Shown in pieces: positions 7,593 through 17,063 of a stretch of DNA of 64,000 nt. Below the pieces are notes generated by a model, which saw only the letters and a list, made by a program, of their open reading frames with translations, had not been told where the DNA came from and did no database searches. Within the stretch, counting starts at the first letter, position 1. Every line of letters starts with the position of its first letter. Made by a program: the position numbers and the translations under genes. This DNA comes from Opitutia bacterium ISCC 52 (lineage in GTDB: Bacteria; Verrucomicrobiota; Verrucomicrobiia; Opitutales; UBA2995): assembly GCA_014529675.2 (NCBI GenBank), contig CP076040.1, positions 3,801,894 through 3,865,893 of the forward strand, in the 5' to 3' direction.

Positions 7593-10088
7593 TCACTCGT
7601 CCTTCGACGAACTGAGCAGAATCAAGTCACTCAACTTGGTGAAGTAGGACTTGAAATCGGTCATTTGAGTGAGGTTCCCGATGACTTGATCGAAGAGGTC
7701 CCGCTTCGAGGCCTTGAGCTCCATGATGCGTTCTTCGATGGTTCCTTGGGTAACCAAGCGGTAGACAAACACCGTTTTGTCCTGACCGATCCGGTGGACA
7801 CGATCGATCGCCTGATCTTCAACCGCGGGATTCCACCAGGGATCCATGAGAAAAACGTAATCAGCGGCATGCAAAGTAATACCCGTGCCACCTGCCTTAA
7901 GACTGACCAACATGATTCCCGCACCGGGAGTTTCTTGAAATTCGGCCACGGGCTTTTCCCTATTGGTGGTGCTACCACGCAATTCGTGAATGGGATACTT
8001 AGGCAAATTTTTCTTAACCGCACCTTTGATGCGATCGAGGAAGGTGACGAATTGACTGAATATAACCACCTTGTGTCCACTGGAGAGAACGTCGTTCAAA
8101 CGATCAATAAGAATGGTGATCTTTCCGCTATCGGAGTGCGGATGTTTTCCCCAGGGAGTAAGATGAGGATCGCAGGCCACCTGGCGCAAGCGAGTAAGCA
8201 ATGACAGCAGGTTGAAATTCTTCTTCTTTACAATGTCCTCGATGTCATTGCCGAGATCCTGGATACCTTCAGACGTCAGCTTGGCATATTCGCGTCGCTG
8301 AGCCTCGGTCATGGGGCAGAGTAAATCGGTCTCAACCTTTTCCGGAAGTTCTGTGGCTACTTCCTTCTTTGTACGCCTCAATACGAAGGGTGAAATTTGC
8401 TTATTGAGCCGTGGCAGATAGATCTCAGGTTCGTTGTCGAGATTCTCCTGAAAGACTTTTCGTCCGCCAAGTAACCCAGGCATTAGGAATCGAAAAATGG
8501 ACCACAAATCCTGTTGTTTATTTTCCAACGGGGTTCCTGTAAGGGCAAGCCGTCGTTCCGCATTTACGGAGTAACAAGCCTGACTGACCTTGGCATCAGG
8601 ATTCTTGATAGACTGGGCTTCATCGAGAACAACATACCCAAATTCAGCATCGCTCAACAGGTGCTTGTGGCGACGTAGCTGGGTATAGCTAGCCAGCCAG
8701 ATCTTGGAATCGGTCTTTTCACCAAAATGATTTCCACTACGCAGCACCTCCAACTCGGTACCAGGAAACCAACGATCAAATTCTGCTCGCCAGACAGGCA
8801 CCACACTCGCTGGGCAAACAATCAAGTGCCGTTTATCCAACATGTTCTTCTGTTTGAGCAGGCTCGCAACCTGAAGGGTTTTTCCTAAACCCATCTCATC
8901 GGCAAGCAAACCGTGGCAACCGACGTCACCTAAGTGCGAGAACCACTCGACTCCATAGCGCTGGTAATCGCGCAGAAACTCAGGGAGCTCCAATTCGGCT
9001 GGCTTGGTATCACTATCAAGCGCTTTGTGCCATTGCTTGAGCTCTTTGGACAGGGAAAGCTTTACTCGCTTGCGACCGTAAAGAGACAAGAGGAGATACC
9101 GAGGGATCTTCCCATCCGGCAACGAAGACTGAACCTCCTTGTAATCCCGGATGACTTTGCCTTGCTGTTCTCCGACTCGGACGATGCCGATGTTCGGAAC
9201 AAAGTGGAGTGTTTTGCCACGCTTGAAAAGCGACTTACCAAGATGCCCATCGATCTTCTTTCTTCCAACCGAGAATCGCCAATCCAAACTGGTATTTTCG
9301 TCATCCAATGAACCAGCCACGACCTCGAGATCGACTTCATGGATCGCCTTGGCCCGCTTCTCCATGGCCTTATCCATCCGGATATCAAAGTGCTTACGCC
9401 ACCCCGATAATGCATCTCCCACGAAGGCTGGTACCAGCCCCAGATTGTGGAGCCGATAAACCGCTTGGCTCTTAATAAACTGAAATTCACTTCTGTGAGC
9501 CAGGCCTGCTAAGCGGATGACTTGCTCTCGCTCTTTTGCACTGGGAAATTGATTCTTAGGAGGTGTCTTGAGGGCAGGTGTTTTCGATCCATCTTTATTG
9601 ATCCAGGACGCGGTTAAGGTCAGTCCTTGCTGACTCAACTCCAACCACAGGTCCAATGGCCGAGCAGGAATCTCTGGCTTTTTCGCAACTTCAGGTTTTG
9701 GTTTCTTCGGTTCCTCTTCTTTCTCCGATTTCGGTTTAAAAAACTGCGGCGATGGGGCCGCTTCCTCCACCACTAATTCTTCGATTTCATAAAAGCCAGC
9801 AACGGCAATCGCACGGCCGAAGGGTCGCTGCGTGGTGGATGCCCGAACTTCGAAGGTGCCATTCTTCCAATCGATCATGGCATAGGACTCTTGTTTTTCT
9901 ATCTTACAGTGGACAATGGCATCCGTCTCAGTGATCTCTACTTCGCGAATCTCTCCGCGTCGATAAAGCAAGCGACCGGCCTTTAATTCCTCCTTGGTAA
10001 ACTCTCGTTCCCAGTCGCCTGTAATCCGATCAAACCACTTTTCGATGGCTTGTTTCGTGAATAGATGATTGGCGTAACGGGCGTACAT
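7593..10088 (-). CDS. SNF2-family DEAD/DEAH-type ATPase/helicase
   Basis: An 831-residue SWI2/SNF2 ATP-dependent DNA translocase. Motif I is DEMGLGKT (397-404), motif II is LDEAQS (488-493, DEAQ), motif III is LTGTPLENK, and the helicase C domain shows VMLVSLKAGGTGITLH-like and the diagnostic VHRIGQDKTVFVYRL near 770-790. The first 370 residues lack the zinc-binding SWIM cysteines seen in many bacterial SNF2 proteins; instead there is a Pro/Lys-rich linker (about 115-145) and a beta-rich region. This bacterial class is linked to RNA polymerase recycling (RapA-like) or DNA repair; which role applies here is unknown. Stand-alone gene, convergent with the small protein at 7309-7590. Confidence 0.95.
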   Translation of the reverse strand: MYARYANHLFTKQAIEKWFDRITGDWEREFTKEELKAGRLLYRRGEIREVEITETDAIVHCKIEKQESYAMIDWKNGTFEVRASTTQRPFGRAIAVAGFYEIEELVVEEAAPSPQFFKPKSEKEEEPKKPKPEVAKKPEIPARPLDLWLELSQQGLTLTASWINKDGSKTPALKTPPKNQFPSAKEREQVIRLAGLAHRSEFQFIKSQAVYRLHNLGLVPAFVGDALSGWRKHFDIRMDKAMEKRAKAIHEVDLEVVAGSLDDENTSLDWRFSVGRKKIDGHLGKSLFKRGKTLHFVPNIGIVRVGEQQGKVIRDYKEVQSSLPDGKIPRYLLLSLYGRKRVKLSLSKELKQWHKALDSDTKPAELELPEFLRDYQRYGVEWFSHLGDVGCHGLLADEMGLGKTLQVASLLKQKNMLDKRHLIVCPASVVPVWRAEFDRWFPGTELEVLRSGNHFGEKTDSKIWLASYTQLRRHKHLLSDAEFGYVVLDEAQSIKNPDAKVSQACYSVNAERRLALTGTPLENKQQDLWSIFRFLMPGLLGGRKVFQENLDNEPEIYLPRLNKQISPFVLRRTKKEVATELPEKVETDLLCPMTEAQRREYAKLTSEGIQDLGNDIEDIVKKKNFNLLSLLTRLRQVACDPHLTPWGKHPHSDSGKITILIDRLNDVLSSGHKVVIFSQFVTFLDRIKGAVKKNLPKYPIHELRGSTTNREKPVAEFQETPGAGIMLVSLKAGGTGITLHAADYVFLMDPWWNPAVEDQAIDRVHRIGQDKTVFVYRLVTQGTIEERIMELKASKRDLFDQVIGNLTQMTDFKSYFTKLSDLILLSSSKDE

Positions 10089-10274
10089 AGGAACCCTTGA
10101 TCATCATATCTGAGGCCAAGTCAGGGCAACTCCTTTTTACAAGAAAGGGTCGATTTCGGTTAAGAAATGAAGGAAACATGAAAGGGCTGGATCGAAGGAC
10201 CCAATTCCAACTAAGATCGTGTAAAAGTGAAGGAGCCCGTTTTATATTAGACCATACATCTACCTACCCCATTC

Positions 10275-13187
10275 ATGGAAAAGCCACTCATCGACTTCTC
10301 ATTTAAACTAGCTATTGTTTTATTGTTCCCTCTAGCAGGTATGTCGCAACGGGAGACTCCCAATGTGGCGGATCCTTTGATCTACCCCTATGCAGATCCG
10401 GCAGGCAGCAGGGAGGGACATCGCTATGAGGATCATCCCATCAATGAATTTCGCCTGTACGACTTTTATCAGCGACAAGCCGATTACTACATGGAGCATG
10501 GAAATGTGCCCGACATCATCCCAGCCTATCCAGGAATGGAAGCGGGCATCAATGGACACTGGGGACGGTATAATCATTTTGATTTGTTCAGCGACATATG
10601 GGCACAGATGGACAACGGTCCCATCGTAACTTCCGTCATTCGCCAAGGACCTGACCCAATTGTAAAGGCCATCAACCTTCGCTTGGGCGACAATCAAGAC
10701 ATCTTCGCCTCCTTCGATCAGCTGACCTTAAGTTACCGCATGGTTTGGGAAGATGACTTTCTGAAATACCCTGAAGTGCGTTGGGGGATGATGGGCCTTG
10801 TCGAACCCGCAACTACTCCGCGACTCCAATCCTGGGACACTGGCTGGTCAAAAACGCCTACCTGGAACCAAAGCTACGATCCAAATGATATTGATTACCA
10901 CGGGTTCTTCCGATTCGGAAATAAAGCCGTATTCAGCTATCAGGTACATGAAACAAAAGTGATGGAAAGCCCTGCCGCGATCCGAGTAGGAGGTGATCCC
11001 CTATTCATCAGAACCATTCACTTTCCCGAAGGAGCTGAGGATTTGAATTTAAAGTTCTTCAAATCTCCGTCGGGTGACAATCCGACTACAACTACCAAGA
11101 GTGATGAGCTACTGCTAAGTTCACTCCTGCTAAACAGCCAACAGTTCGGAGTCGCGGTCAAATCGTCAAATACCCTGAACGACCTTAGTATTAAAGTCTC
11201 GGATGAAGGATACTTCTATTTGGAAATCTCAGAACTAGAGGCAGGGACAAGCTTGACCACCTATGCCTGGAATTCTGAGGAAGCACTATCTACCATCCAA
11301 CATGCAGTGGAAACTCACTCTACCATCGATCTCAGCGCATACATCCGCGGAGGACCCACTCACTGGCCGGAAGAGTTTGTAGTCAGCGGGGAGCTAGGGA
11401 AGTCGGACGGGCCCTACACCATTGATACGATTCCGGTACCCATTGAAAATCCATTCCCCTCCCCCATGTATTTGAATGGACTGGCCTTCTTCGAAAATGG
11501 AGATGCAGCCGTCTCAACCTTTTTTGGAGATCTCTGGTTAGTGAAAGGGATTGATGATCAGCTGGACAAAGTCTCGTGGCGCCGCATCGCTCAGGGGATC
11601 AATCAACCACTCGGCTTGGAAATCGTAGACGGCAAGATCCACGCCATCTGCAAAGACCAGATTACCATCTACCATGATCTCAATGGGGATGAGGAGATCG
11701 ACTACTTCGAAAACTTCTGCAATACTTTCCGTACTTCTGCTGGAGGCCATGACTACAATACAGGCTTACAGCTGGATGCTGAAGGCAACTTCTACTTCGC
11801 AACGAAACATGATGGCGTTCATCGCGTATCACCCGATGGCAAACAAGTGGACATTCTTGCGGATGGTTTAAGAAATCCAAATGGGATTGGAGTCGCTCCA
11901 GATGGGCGCGTGTGGGTAACCCCACAGGAAGGGCAATGGAACCCTGCTTCGCAAATCTTTCATGTTAAACAAGGTGACTACTATGGCTTTCAGTATCACA
12001 TGCAGGAAAAGAAAATTGAACCTGCCACGGCCTATATTCCACGTGGTATCGACAATTCAACCGGCGGTCAGCTGTATATAACCACGGACAAGTGGGGACC
12101 CATGAGGGACCAGGTCATCTCCCTTTCCTTTGGCACCAATTCACACTATCTGGTGCTGGAGGACATGAGCGGTCCCAAAGCACAAGGCGCGATCGTACCT
12201 CTTGACGGAGATTTCATTTCAGGAATCCACCGAGGACGCATTCATCCGATCGACGAGCAAGTATACGTGGTCGGCTCTCAGGGTTGGGGAACTTATTCCC
12301 AAACAGACGGATCTTTTGAACGCATTCGTTATACTGGCAAACCCGTTTATTATCCCCTCGGTTTCCAGATTTTCCAAAATGGCATCCGCGTCGATTTTGA
12401 CCATCTCCTCTCAAAGGAAGCGGTTGAATCGGTAAAGAAGGTCTTCGCCCAACAGTGGCAGTACATTTATACCATGGGTTATGGTTCTCCGGAATTCTCT
12501 ATTCGTGATCCCGAACAGTTTGGACACGATCCATTAGAAATAACCTCTGCCCACGTAGTTGGAGATGGGAAATCTTTATTCGTAGAAATCCCGGATATCG
12601 TCCCTGCCATGACCATCCATCTGCGCATGCATCTGACGTTTGCAAAAGGCGATCCATTCAAAACAGATCTTTTTGCGACAGCCCTGCACCTGGGAAAAGC
12701 ATTCACACAATTCCCAAAGGCGAAACCGATTGTACAAGGGAAACTGCAGGAGATTGAGCTTACGATTAAAATGCCTCCTCCGATTCCCGGCATTGAACCG
12801 GGAAGTGACGAACAGGGCCGTCCCATCCACCTCAAAGCTTTGACGGGTTTGAAATACGACCAAACCCGGATCTCAGCCAGTCCGGGAGAACGCATTTCAC
12901 TCACCCTGGAAAACACCGATGTCATGCCCCACAATTGGGTCATGGTGCGCTATGAAGGCTACACCAACGTAGGAGAGAAAGCCGATAAAATGGTTAACGA
13001 TCCGAATGCCATCACCAAACAATACATTCCGGAAGACCGAGACATCCTGGAATTTACACGGCTACTCAATCCCGGCGAGTCGACCACCATTCATTTTAAT
13101 GCACCCATATCCCCGGGGCACTACCCATTTCTTTGTACCTTCCCCGGTCATTGGCAAGTAATGCGTGGCTATCTGATTGTTTATTGA
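10275..13187 (+). CDS. Exported DUF6797-like/beta-propeller protein with C-terminal azurin-like cupredoxin
   Basis: A 970-residue exported protein (signal peptide to about residue 24, AGMSQ). Residues 40-370 resemble DUF6797 (IYPYADPAG, FDLFSDIWAQMDNGP). About 380-740 looks like a soluble PQQ-dehydrogenase or NHL-type beta-propeller (GLQLDAEGNFYFATKHDGVHRVSPDGK and GIGVAPDGRVWVTPQEG). Residues 855-970 are an azurin-like domain with all type 1 copper ligands: H886 (MPHNW), C954, H959 and M963 (FLCTFPGHWQVM), at the azurin spacing of 5 and 4. So copper-mediated electron transfer can be predicted, with the propeller as likely oxidase/dehydrogenase. Multidomain proteins of this type occur in PVC bacteria. 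Its partner may be the next gene, 47 bases downstream. Confidence 0.8.
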   Translation: MEKPLIDFSFKLAIVLLFPLAGMSQRETPNVADPLIYPYADPAGSREGHRYEDHPINEFRLYDFYQRQADYYMEHGNVPDIIPAYPGMEAGINGHWGRYNHFDLFSDIWAQMDNGPIVTSVIRQGPDPIVKAINLRLGDNQDIFASFDQLTLSYRMVWEDDFLKYPEVRWGMMGLVEPATTPRLQSWDTGWSKTPTWNQSYDPNDIDYHGFFRFGNKAVFSYQVHETKVMESPAAIRVGGDPLFIRTIHFPEGAEDLNLKFFKSPSGDNPTTTTKSDELLLSSLLLNSQQFGVAVKSSNTLNDLSIKVSDEGYFYLEISELEAGTSLTTYAWNSEEALSTIQHAVETHSTIDLSAYIRGGPTHWPEEFVVSGELGKSDGPYTIDTIPVPIENPFPSPMYLNGLAFFENGDAAVSTFFGDLWLVKGIDDQLDKVSWRRIAQGINQPLGLEIVDGKIHAICKDQITIYHDLNGDEEIDYFENFCNTFRTSAGGHDYNTGLQLDAEGNFYFATKHDGVHRVSPDGKQVDILADGLRNPNGIGVAPDGRVWVTPQEGQWNPASQIFHVKQGDYYGFQYHMQEKKIEPATAYIPRGIDNSTGGQLYITTDKWGPMRDQVISLSFGTNSHYLVLEDMSGPKAQGAIVPLDGDFISGIHRGRIHPIDEQVYVVGSQGWGTYSQTDGSFERIRYTGKPVYYPLGFQIFQNGIRVDFDHLLSKEAVESVKKVFAQQWQYIYTMGYGSPEFSIRDPEQFGHDPLEITSAHVVGDGKSLFVEIPDIVPAMTIHLRMHLTFAKGDPFKTDLFATALHLGKAFTQFPKAKPIVQGKLQEIELTIKMPPPIPGIEPGSDEQGRPIHLKALTGLKYDQTRISASPGERISLTLENTDVMPHNWVMVRYEGYTNVGEKADKMVNDPNAITKQYIPEDRDILEFTRLLNPGESTTIHFNAPISPGHYPFLCTFPGHWQVMRGYLIVY

Positions 13188-13233
13188 TGAACCGGAACTT
13201 GTGTTTCCCAAAACGATCTCATTTATTAAGCCT

Positions 13234-14307
13234 ATGTTATTTAATTCCCCTAAATGGTGGTGGTTAGCCTTTTGGTCCCTGCTTCTCATTACGCCTCCCA
13301 CCTTCAGCCAAGGCATTGAGCGCACCTCCTTTTCCAAAGAGGAACTCCTGGCTAATGCCATCACCTGGTTAGCTGATGTTGAAACTGAAGACACCTTGCA
13401 CGTCTACAAACTCAGTTGCCATTCTTGTATCATAGAATTGAAGGAGGCCTTCGCACAAGACACCCAGCCAATTGGGGCCATTAATTTCAGTACCTACAAA
13501 AAAGAAGACCGCCCTCTGGCCCAAGCTCTCCTTGCAACAACGCTTTCCCACAAAGAGGAAGCAAAGCGCAAAGAGGTCTTTGGAGAACTCCTCCGGTTAT
13601 TTGTAGAATCAGCGGATCAATACCACAAGAATTCAAAGGAATGGCTAGAGCTCTGCTTCGGCTTTTGGAACACAGATGAGGTGGACGTCGGAGACAAGGA
13701 AACCTGGGCCGAAGCGCTTAATTGGATGGATCGTCAAAATCGGATTAACATGCTCATGGATCTAACAGCTTTCCCAGGGAGCCTGGAACTGAAGCAAACA
13801 AATCCCATCCCGCCCGTACGCACCAAAACCTACCGCGACCAGTACTCGCTCGTCGCCCTTGCCCTACCCTGGCTCAAATATCCTGAGGTTCATCCGGTCA
13901 AGGGGCAGGCACCGTCGGCCAATCACCCCGAGAATATGCCGCTTACTTTTATCAATCCACTGAGGCCCATTAACACGGAGGGCTGGGAGCAATATGCTGA
14001 AAAAGCCAGCACCGGCACGTTCTGGAACTTCATAGGCGATCCAGACATTGTGCTTCATCCTCGTATGACGGAATTTCTAGCGGGTTTCCTGGCGTTACCA
14101 ACCGATGCCGAACGGCGCGATGCGTTTGCAAAAGCGATTCGCACCATAGCGGAAAGCCGAGGCTCATCTAAAAGTCTAATCGCCACCCTTCCCCGAATCA
14201 AAGATCAGCTTCTCCAGACGAAGGCTGATCGAAAGGAGGAGTTGACCGCGGAAGCCCATGAAATGCTCGAACATTTCCTCGTCTACGATAAAATTAGAAG
14301 GGAATAA
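13234..14307 (+). CDS. Exported protein of unknown function beside the azurin chimera
   Basis: A 357-residue protein with a signal peptide (MLFNSPKWWWLAFWSLLLITPPTFS). I do not recognise the family. Visible marks are one CHSC motif (LSCHSCIIELKEAF), which could bind a metal or form a disulfide but is not a CxxCH heme site, and a helical, charged middle and end. It starts 47 bases after the azurin chimera, in the same direction, so a common transcript is likely. The ATG at 13234 is chosen because the signal peptide begins there; the ORF is open from 13177, where only a TTG is available. No terminator or promoter was identified. Confidence 0.55.
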   Translation: MLFNSPKWWWLAFWSLLLITPPTFSQGIERTSFSKEELLANAITWLADVETEDTLHVYKLSCHSCIIELKEAFAQDTQPIGAINFSTYKKEDRPLAQALLATTLSHKEEAKRKEVFGELLRLFVESADQYHKNSKEWLELCFGFWNTDEVDVGDKETWAEALNWMDRQNRINMLMDLTAFPGSLELKQTNPIPPVRTKTYRDQYSLVALALPWLKYPEVHPVKGQAPSANHPENMPLTFINPLRPINTEGWEQYAEKASTGTFWNFIGDPDIVLHPRMTEFLAGFLALPTDAERRDAFAKAIRTIAESRGSSKSLIATLPRIKDQLLQTKADRKEELTAEAHEMLEHFLVYDKIRRE

Positions 14308-14431
14308 GTAACCATTTATGGCTTTAATGGAGTATCTTCTAAGACATCAATTTCATTGAAACTAGGTCACAGAATTAATTATTTATAGGCCTAGACACAG
14401 AACACCCTACCTTAAGTCAGGAGAACCCATT

Positions 14432-15721
14432 ATGAATAAAACAGTCTCACGAAGAAACTTCGTCAAAGGCACAGTAGCCGCGGCGGCAGCATCCAGCCTC
14501 TACAACATCGCAAACGCAAGCAGCCATGCCGGAGGCACCGTAAAGGTAGCTCTCATCGGTTGTGGCGGACGCTCGAATCGCGACATGCCCAATTTTATCA
14601 AAGCCTGTGAGCTTCTTGGCAAAAAAGCCAAGGTCGTTGGACTCGCAGATGCCTTTCAGGATCGCCTCGATACAGCCGCCGAAAAATACGGCGTAGATAA
14701 GAAAAACTGCTTCGTTGGGTTCAAAGCCTACCAACAAGTTGTGGAAACCGATGCCGAGTTCGTCATCATGGCAACCCCACCCAACTTCCGCGCCACCCAC
14801 TTGGAAGCGGTTATCAATTCAGGCAAACACGCGATGATCGAAAAGCCGATTGCCGTCGATGCCCCCGGATGCCGCAAAGTCATTGAGATTGGCAAGAAAG
14901 CTAAGAAAAAAGGCCTAGCCATCGTGGCCGGAACACAGCGCCGTCACGACATTGCCTGGCTGACCAATAAAGCGAGGATCGATGCCGGAGCGATTGGAAC
15001 CATCCTAGGTGGAACCGTTTCTTGGAATGGGACGGTTCCCTGGATTTGGGGCCGCGAACAAAAATGGGACAATCGCGAGTATCTAACCCGCAACTGGCTC
15101 AACTGGAGCGAAATGTCTGGTGACCACATCACAGAACAACACGTCCACAATTTGGATGTGGCCAACTGGTTTCTTGGTCGACACCCCGAAAGCTGTGTAG
15201 GTTTCGGAGGACGCGCACGCCGCCAATCGGGTAATCAATACGACTTTTTCAGCCTCGACCTGGATTACGGAGATGGCGTCCACATCCACAGTCAATGCCG
15301 TCAGCTTTCTGGTTGTTTCAACCGCGTTGGCGAATTTTTCCGTGGCACTGAAGGTGAATCCTTCGGTAACGGTAAGATGAAAGGCAAAGACGTAAAGATC
15401 CCGGAAATCGCCGTCGATTCTGACGACGGTTCGGTCCAGGAAATGGTTAACCTAATTCGCGGCATCTACAACGACAAGCCATTGAACGAGGCCAAGAATA
15501 TCGCTGAATCAACCGCAACCGCCATCATGGGCCGCTACTCAGCCTATACCGGCAAACTGGTTCAATGGTCGGACTTGATGCAGAATCCGAAATCTGAGTT
15601 CTATAACCTCACGGTTGGTTCTTCACCGGAAGATTTTGAAAAAGGCAACGTATCCATTCCTATGGAAAACGTGGTGCCCGTGCCAGGAGACGCCATTGCC
15701 GTTCGAAGGAAATACTCCTAG
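14432..15721 (+). CDS. Gfo/Idh/MocA family oxidoreductase, Tat-exported
   Basis: A 429-residue dehydrogenase with a twin-arginine leader (SRRNFVKGTVAAAAASSL). The Rossmann start is VALIGCGGRSNRDM, the EKP motif is AMIEKPIAV, and the helix with the predicted catalytic region has ITEQHVHNLDVANWF. A strong Shine-Dalgarno-like AGGAG (about 14419-14423) sits some 8 bases before the ATG. A stem-loop terminator follows. It is the most Tat-typical of the three such genes in the window. It likely oxidises a sugar or inositol-like substrate in the periplasm, feeding the sugar isomerase downstream; the substrate is not known. Confidence 0.93.
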   Translation: MNKTVSRRNFVKGTVAAAAASSLYNIANASSHAGGTVKVALIGCGGRSNRDMPNFIKACELLGKKAKVVGLADAFQDRLDTAAEKYGVDKKNCFVGFKAYQQVVETDAEFVIMATPPNFRATHLEAVINSGKHAMIEKPIAVDAPGCRKVIEIGKKAKKKGLAIVAGTQRRHDIAWLTNKARIDAGAIGTILGGTVSWNGTVPWIWGREQKWDNREYLTRNWLNWSEMSGDHITEQHVHNLDVANWFLGRHPESCVGFGGRARRQSGNQYDFFSLDLDYGDGVHIHSQCRQLSGCFNRVGEFFRGTEGESFGNGKMKGKDVKIPEIAVDSDDGSVQEMVNLIRGIYNDKPLNEAKNIAESTATAIMGRYSAYTGKLVQWSDLMQNPKSEFYNLTVGSSPEDFEKGNVSIPMENVVPVPGDAIAVRRKYS

Positions 15722-15741
15722 AACTCTTCTACACGCTTTCA

Positions 15742-15772
15742 AAAACGCCGGCCCCAGGGTCGGCGTTTTTTT
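15742..15772 (+). terminator. Intrinsic terminator after the Gfo/Idh/MocA gene
   Basis: A 12-bp stem with one G-T pair, AAAACGCCGGCC against GGTCGGCGTTTT, loop CCAG, followed by T-rich sequence (TTTTTTTG). It starts about 20 bases after the stop codon. Confidence 0.85.
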
Positions 15773-15790
15773 GTTTTAAAGATTTATGAT

Positions 15791-15860
15791 AAAGTGGCAC
15801 AAGCATCTTGCATGTGTAATCACCCTAACAAGATACAGGCAAGATGCCTGTGTTACTTTA
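15791..15860. repeat. REPIN-like palindromic repeat, family A, copy 1 (diverged)
   Basis: Two hairpins in inverted orientation about 20 bases apart. The left arm reads CACAAGCATCTTGCATGTG (imperfect), the right arm is ACAGGCAAGATGCCTGTG, followed by TTACTTT that mirrors AAAGTGGC on the left. Related to copies at 16932-17000 and 42225-42348. Lies between the terminator and the next gene. Confidence 0.8.
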
Positions 15861-15954
15861 ATCCCCGAGTGATCTGATTGGAGCCATCCATCAATCATTC
15901 TGGACATGAATGTCTCCTTAAGAGACTCTTCTTTTCAGTTAATCTACCTGCCTC

Positions 15955-16908
15955 ATGAATAACCTTACATCCCGTAGACAATTTATCGGCACTATGACAA
16001 CCGCAGCGGTCGGTGCCGGAATTCTGAATACAACTCAATCCGCATCTGCTATGCATCACAAATTACCCAAAGCCAATTTCAAGTATTGCCTCAACATGAG
16101 TACCATTCGCGGGCAGGAACTGGGACTGGTGAAGGAATTAGAAGTGGCAGCCGAGGCCGGGTACACAGGAGTTGAACCCTGGATTCGAACCATTCGAACT
16201 TACGTGAAAGAAGGAGGTTCTATGATGGATCTGAAGAAACGCATCGACGACTTGGGACTCACCGTTGAGAGCGCCATTGGATTCGCTCCCTGGATCGTCG
16301 ACGATCCGGTAGAACGTGCCAAAGGACTTGAGGAAGCCAAAAGCGATATGGATCTGTTGGCTCAAATTGGCGGCAAGCGGCTGGCTGCTCCTCCCAAAGG
16401 CGCCACCAAAGAAGCCGGACTCGACTTACTTGCTGCCGCCGATCGTTATCGAGCTCTTCTGGAAGTAGGCGACGAAATGGGTGTCGTCCCACAAGTAGAA
16501 GTGTGGGGATTCTCGAAGAACCTACATCGATTGGGACAAGCTGTTTTTGTAGCAATTGAAAGCGGCCATCCGAAAGCCTGTGTGCTTCCCGACATTTACC
16601 ACATTTACAAAGGTGGCTCCGACTTCACCGGTTTGAAAATGCTCAGCAAATCATCGGTCCATGCCTTCCATATAAATGATTATCCGGCTGACCCACCCTG
16701 GTCAAAAATCGGCGATAAAGATCGCGTTTTTCCAGGTGATGGCATCGCGCCCATGAAACAGATCATGACTACCCTGGTGAACATCAACCCGGATATGGTC
16801 TTCTCACTCGAATTATTTAATCCCACTTATTGGGAACAAGATGCTCTGAAGGTCGCAAAAACCGGACTTCGCAAAATGAAAGCTGAAGTAGAGAAAGCAC
16901 TTGGTTAA
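15955..16908 (+). CDS. Sugar phosphate isomerase/epimerase-like TIM barrel, exported
   Basis: A 317-residue protein with a twin-arginine leader (SRRQFIGTMTTAAVGAG). The rest is a xylose isomerase-like (AP endonuclease 2 fold) barrel: KYCLNMSTIRG at the first strand, GYTGVEPWIR, VPQVEVWGF, LPDIYHIYKGG, VHAFHINDYP and FSLELFNP, whose Glu/Asp/His residues at strand ends are the usual metal ligands. It likely isomerises or epimerises a sugar or ketose in the periplasm. It shares orientation with the Gfo/Idh/MocA gene upstream but a terminator and a repeat separate them. Confidence 0.88.
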   Translation: MNNLTSRRQFIGTMTTAAVGAGILNTTQSASAMHHKLPKANFKYCLNMSTIRGQELGLVKELEVAAEAGYTGVEPWIRTIRTYVKEGGSMMDLKKRIDDLGLTVESAIGFAPWIVDDPVERAKGLEEAKSDMDLLAQIGGKRLAAPPKGATKEAGLDLLAAADRYRALLEVGDEMGVVPQVEVWGFSKNLHRLGQAVFVAIESGHPKACVLPDIYHIYKGGSDFTGLKMLSKSSVHAFHINDYPADPPWSKIGDKDRVFPGDGIAPMKQIMTTLVNINPDMVFSLELFNPTYWEQDALKVAKTGLRKMKAEVEKALG

Positions 16909-16931
16909 TGGAGAAGATCTATTCCCCATGG

Positions 16932-17000
16932 AAAAGTAGCACAGGCATCTTGCCTGTGTAGGACCAGGAAGCAACACAGGCAAGATGCCTGTGCTACTCT
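16932..17000. repeat. REPIN-like palindromic repeat, family A, copy 2 (best preserved)
   Basis: AAAGTAGCACAGGC..TTGCCTGTG on the left and CACAGGC..GATGCCTGTGCTACTC on the right, in inverted orientation with about 18 bases between. Each arm itself folds as a hairpin, CACAGGCATCTTGCCTGTG and its complement. Located between two same-strand genes. Confidence 0.9.
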
Positions 17001-17063
17001 ACTCGAACCCCAATCCACTCTTATCCATTGCCCCAAAATCCACTCACCCCTATATTACATTCC

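Noticed and set aside
10097-10306. Open frame of 69 residues before the azurin gene
   Set aside because: Low-complexity, overlaps the true start region and has no recognisable domain or ribosome site.
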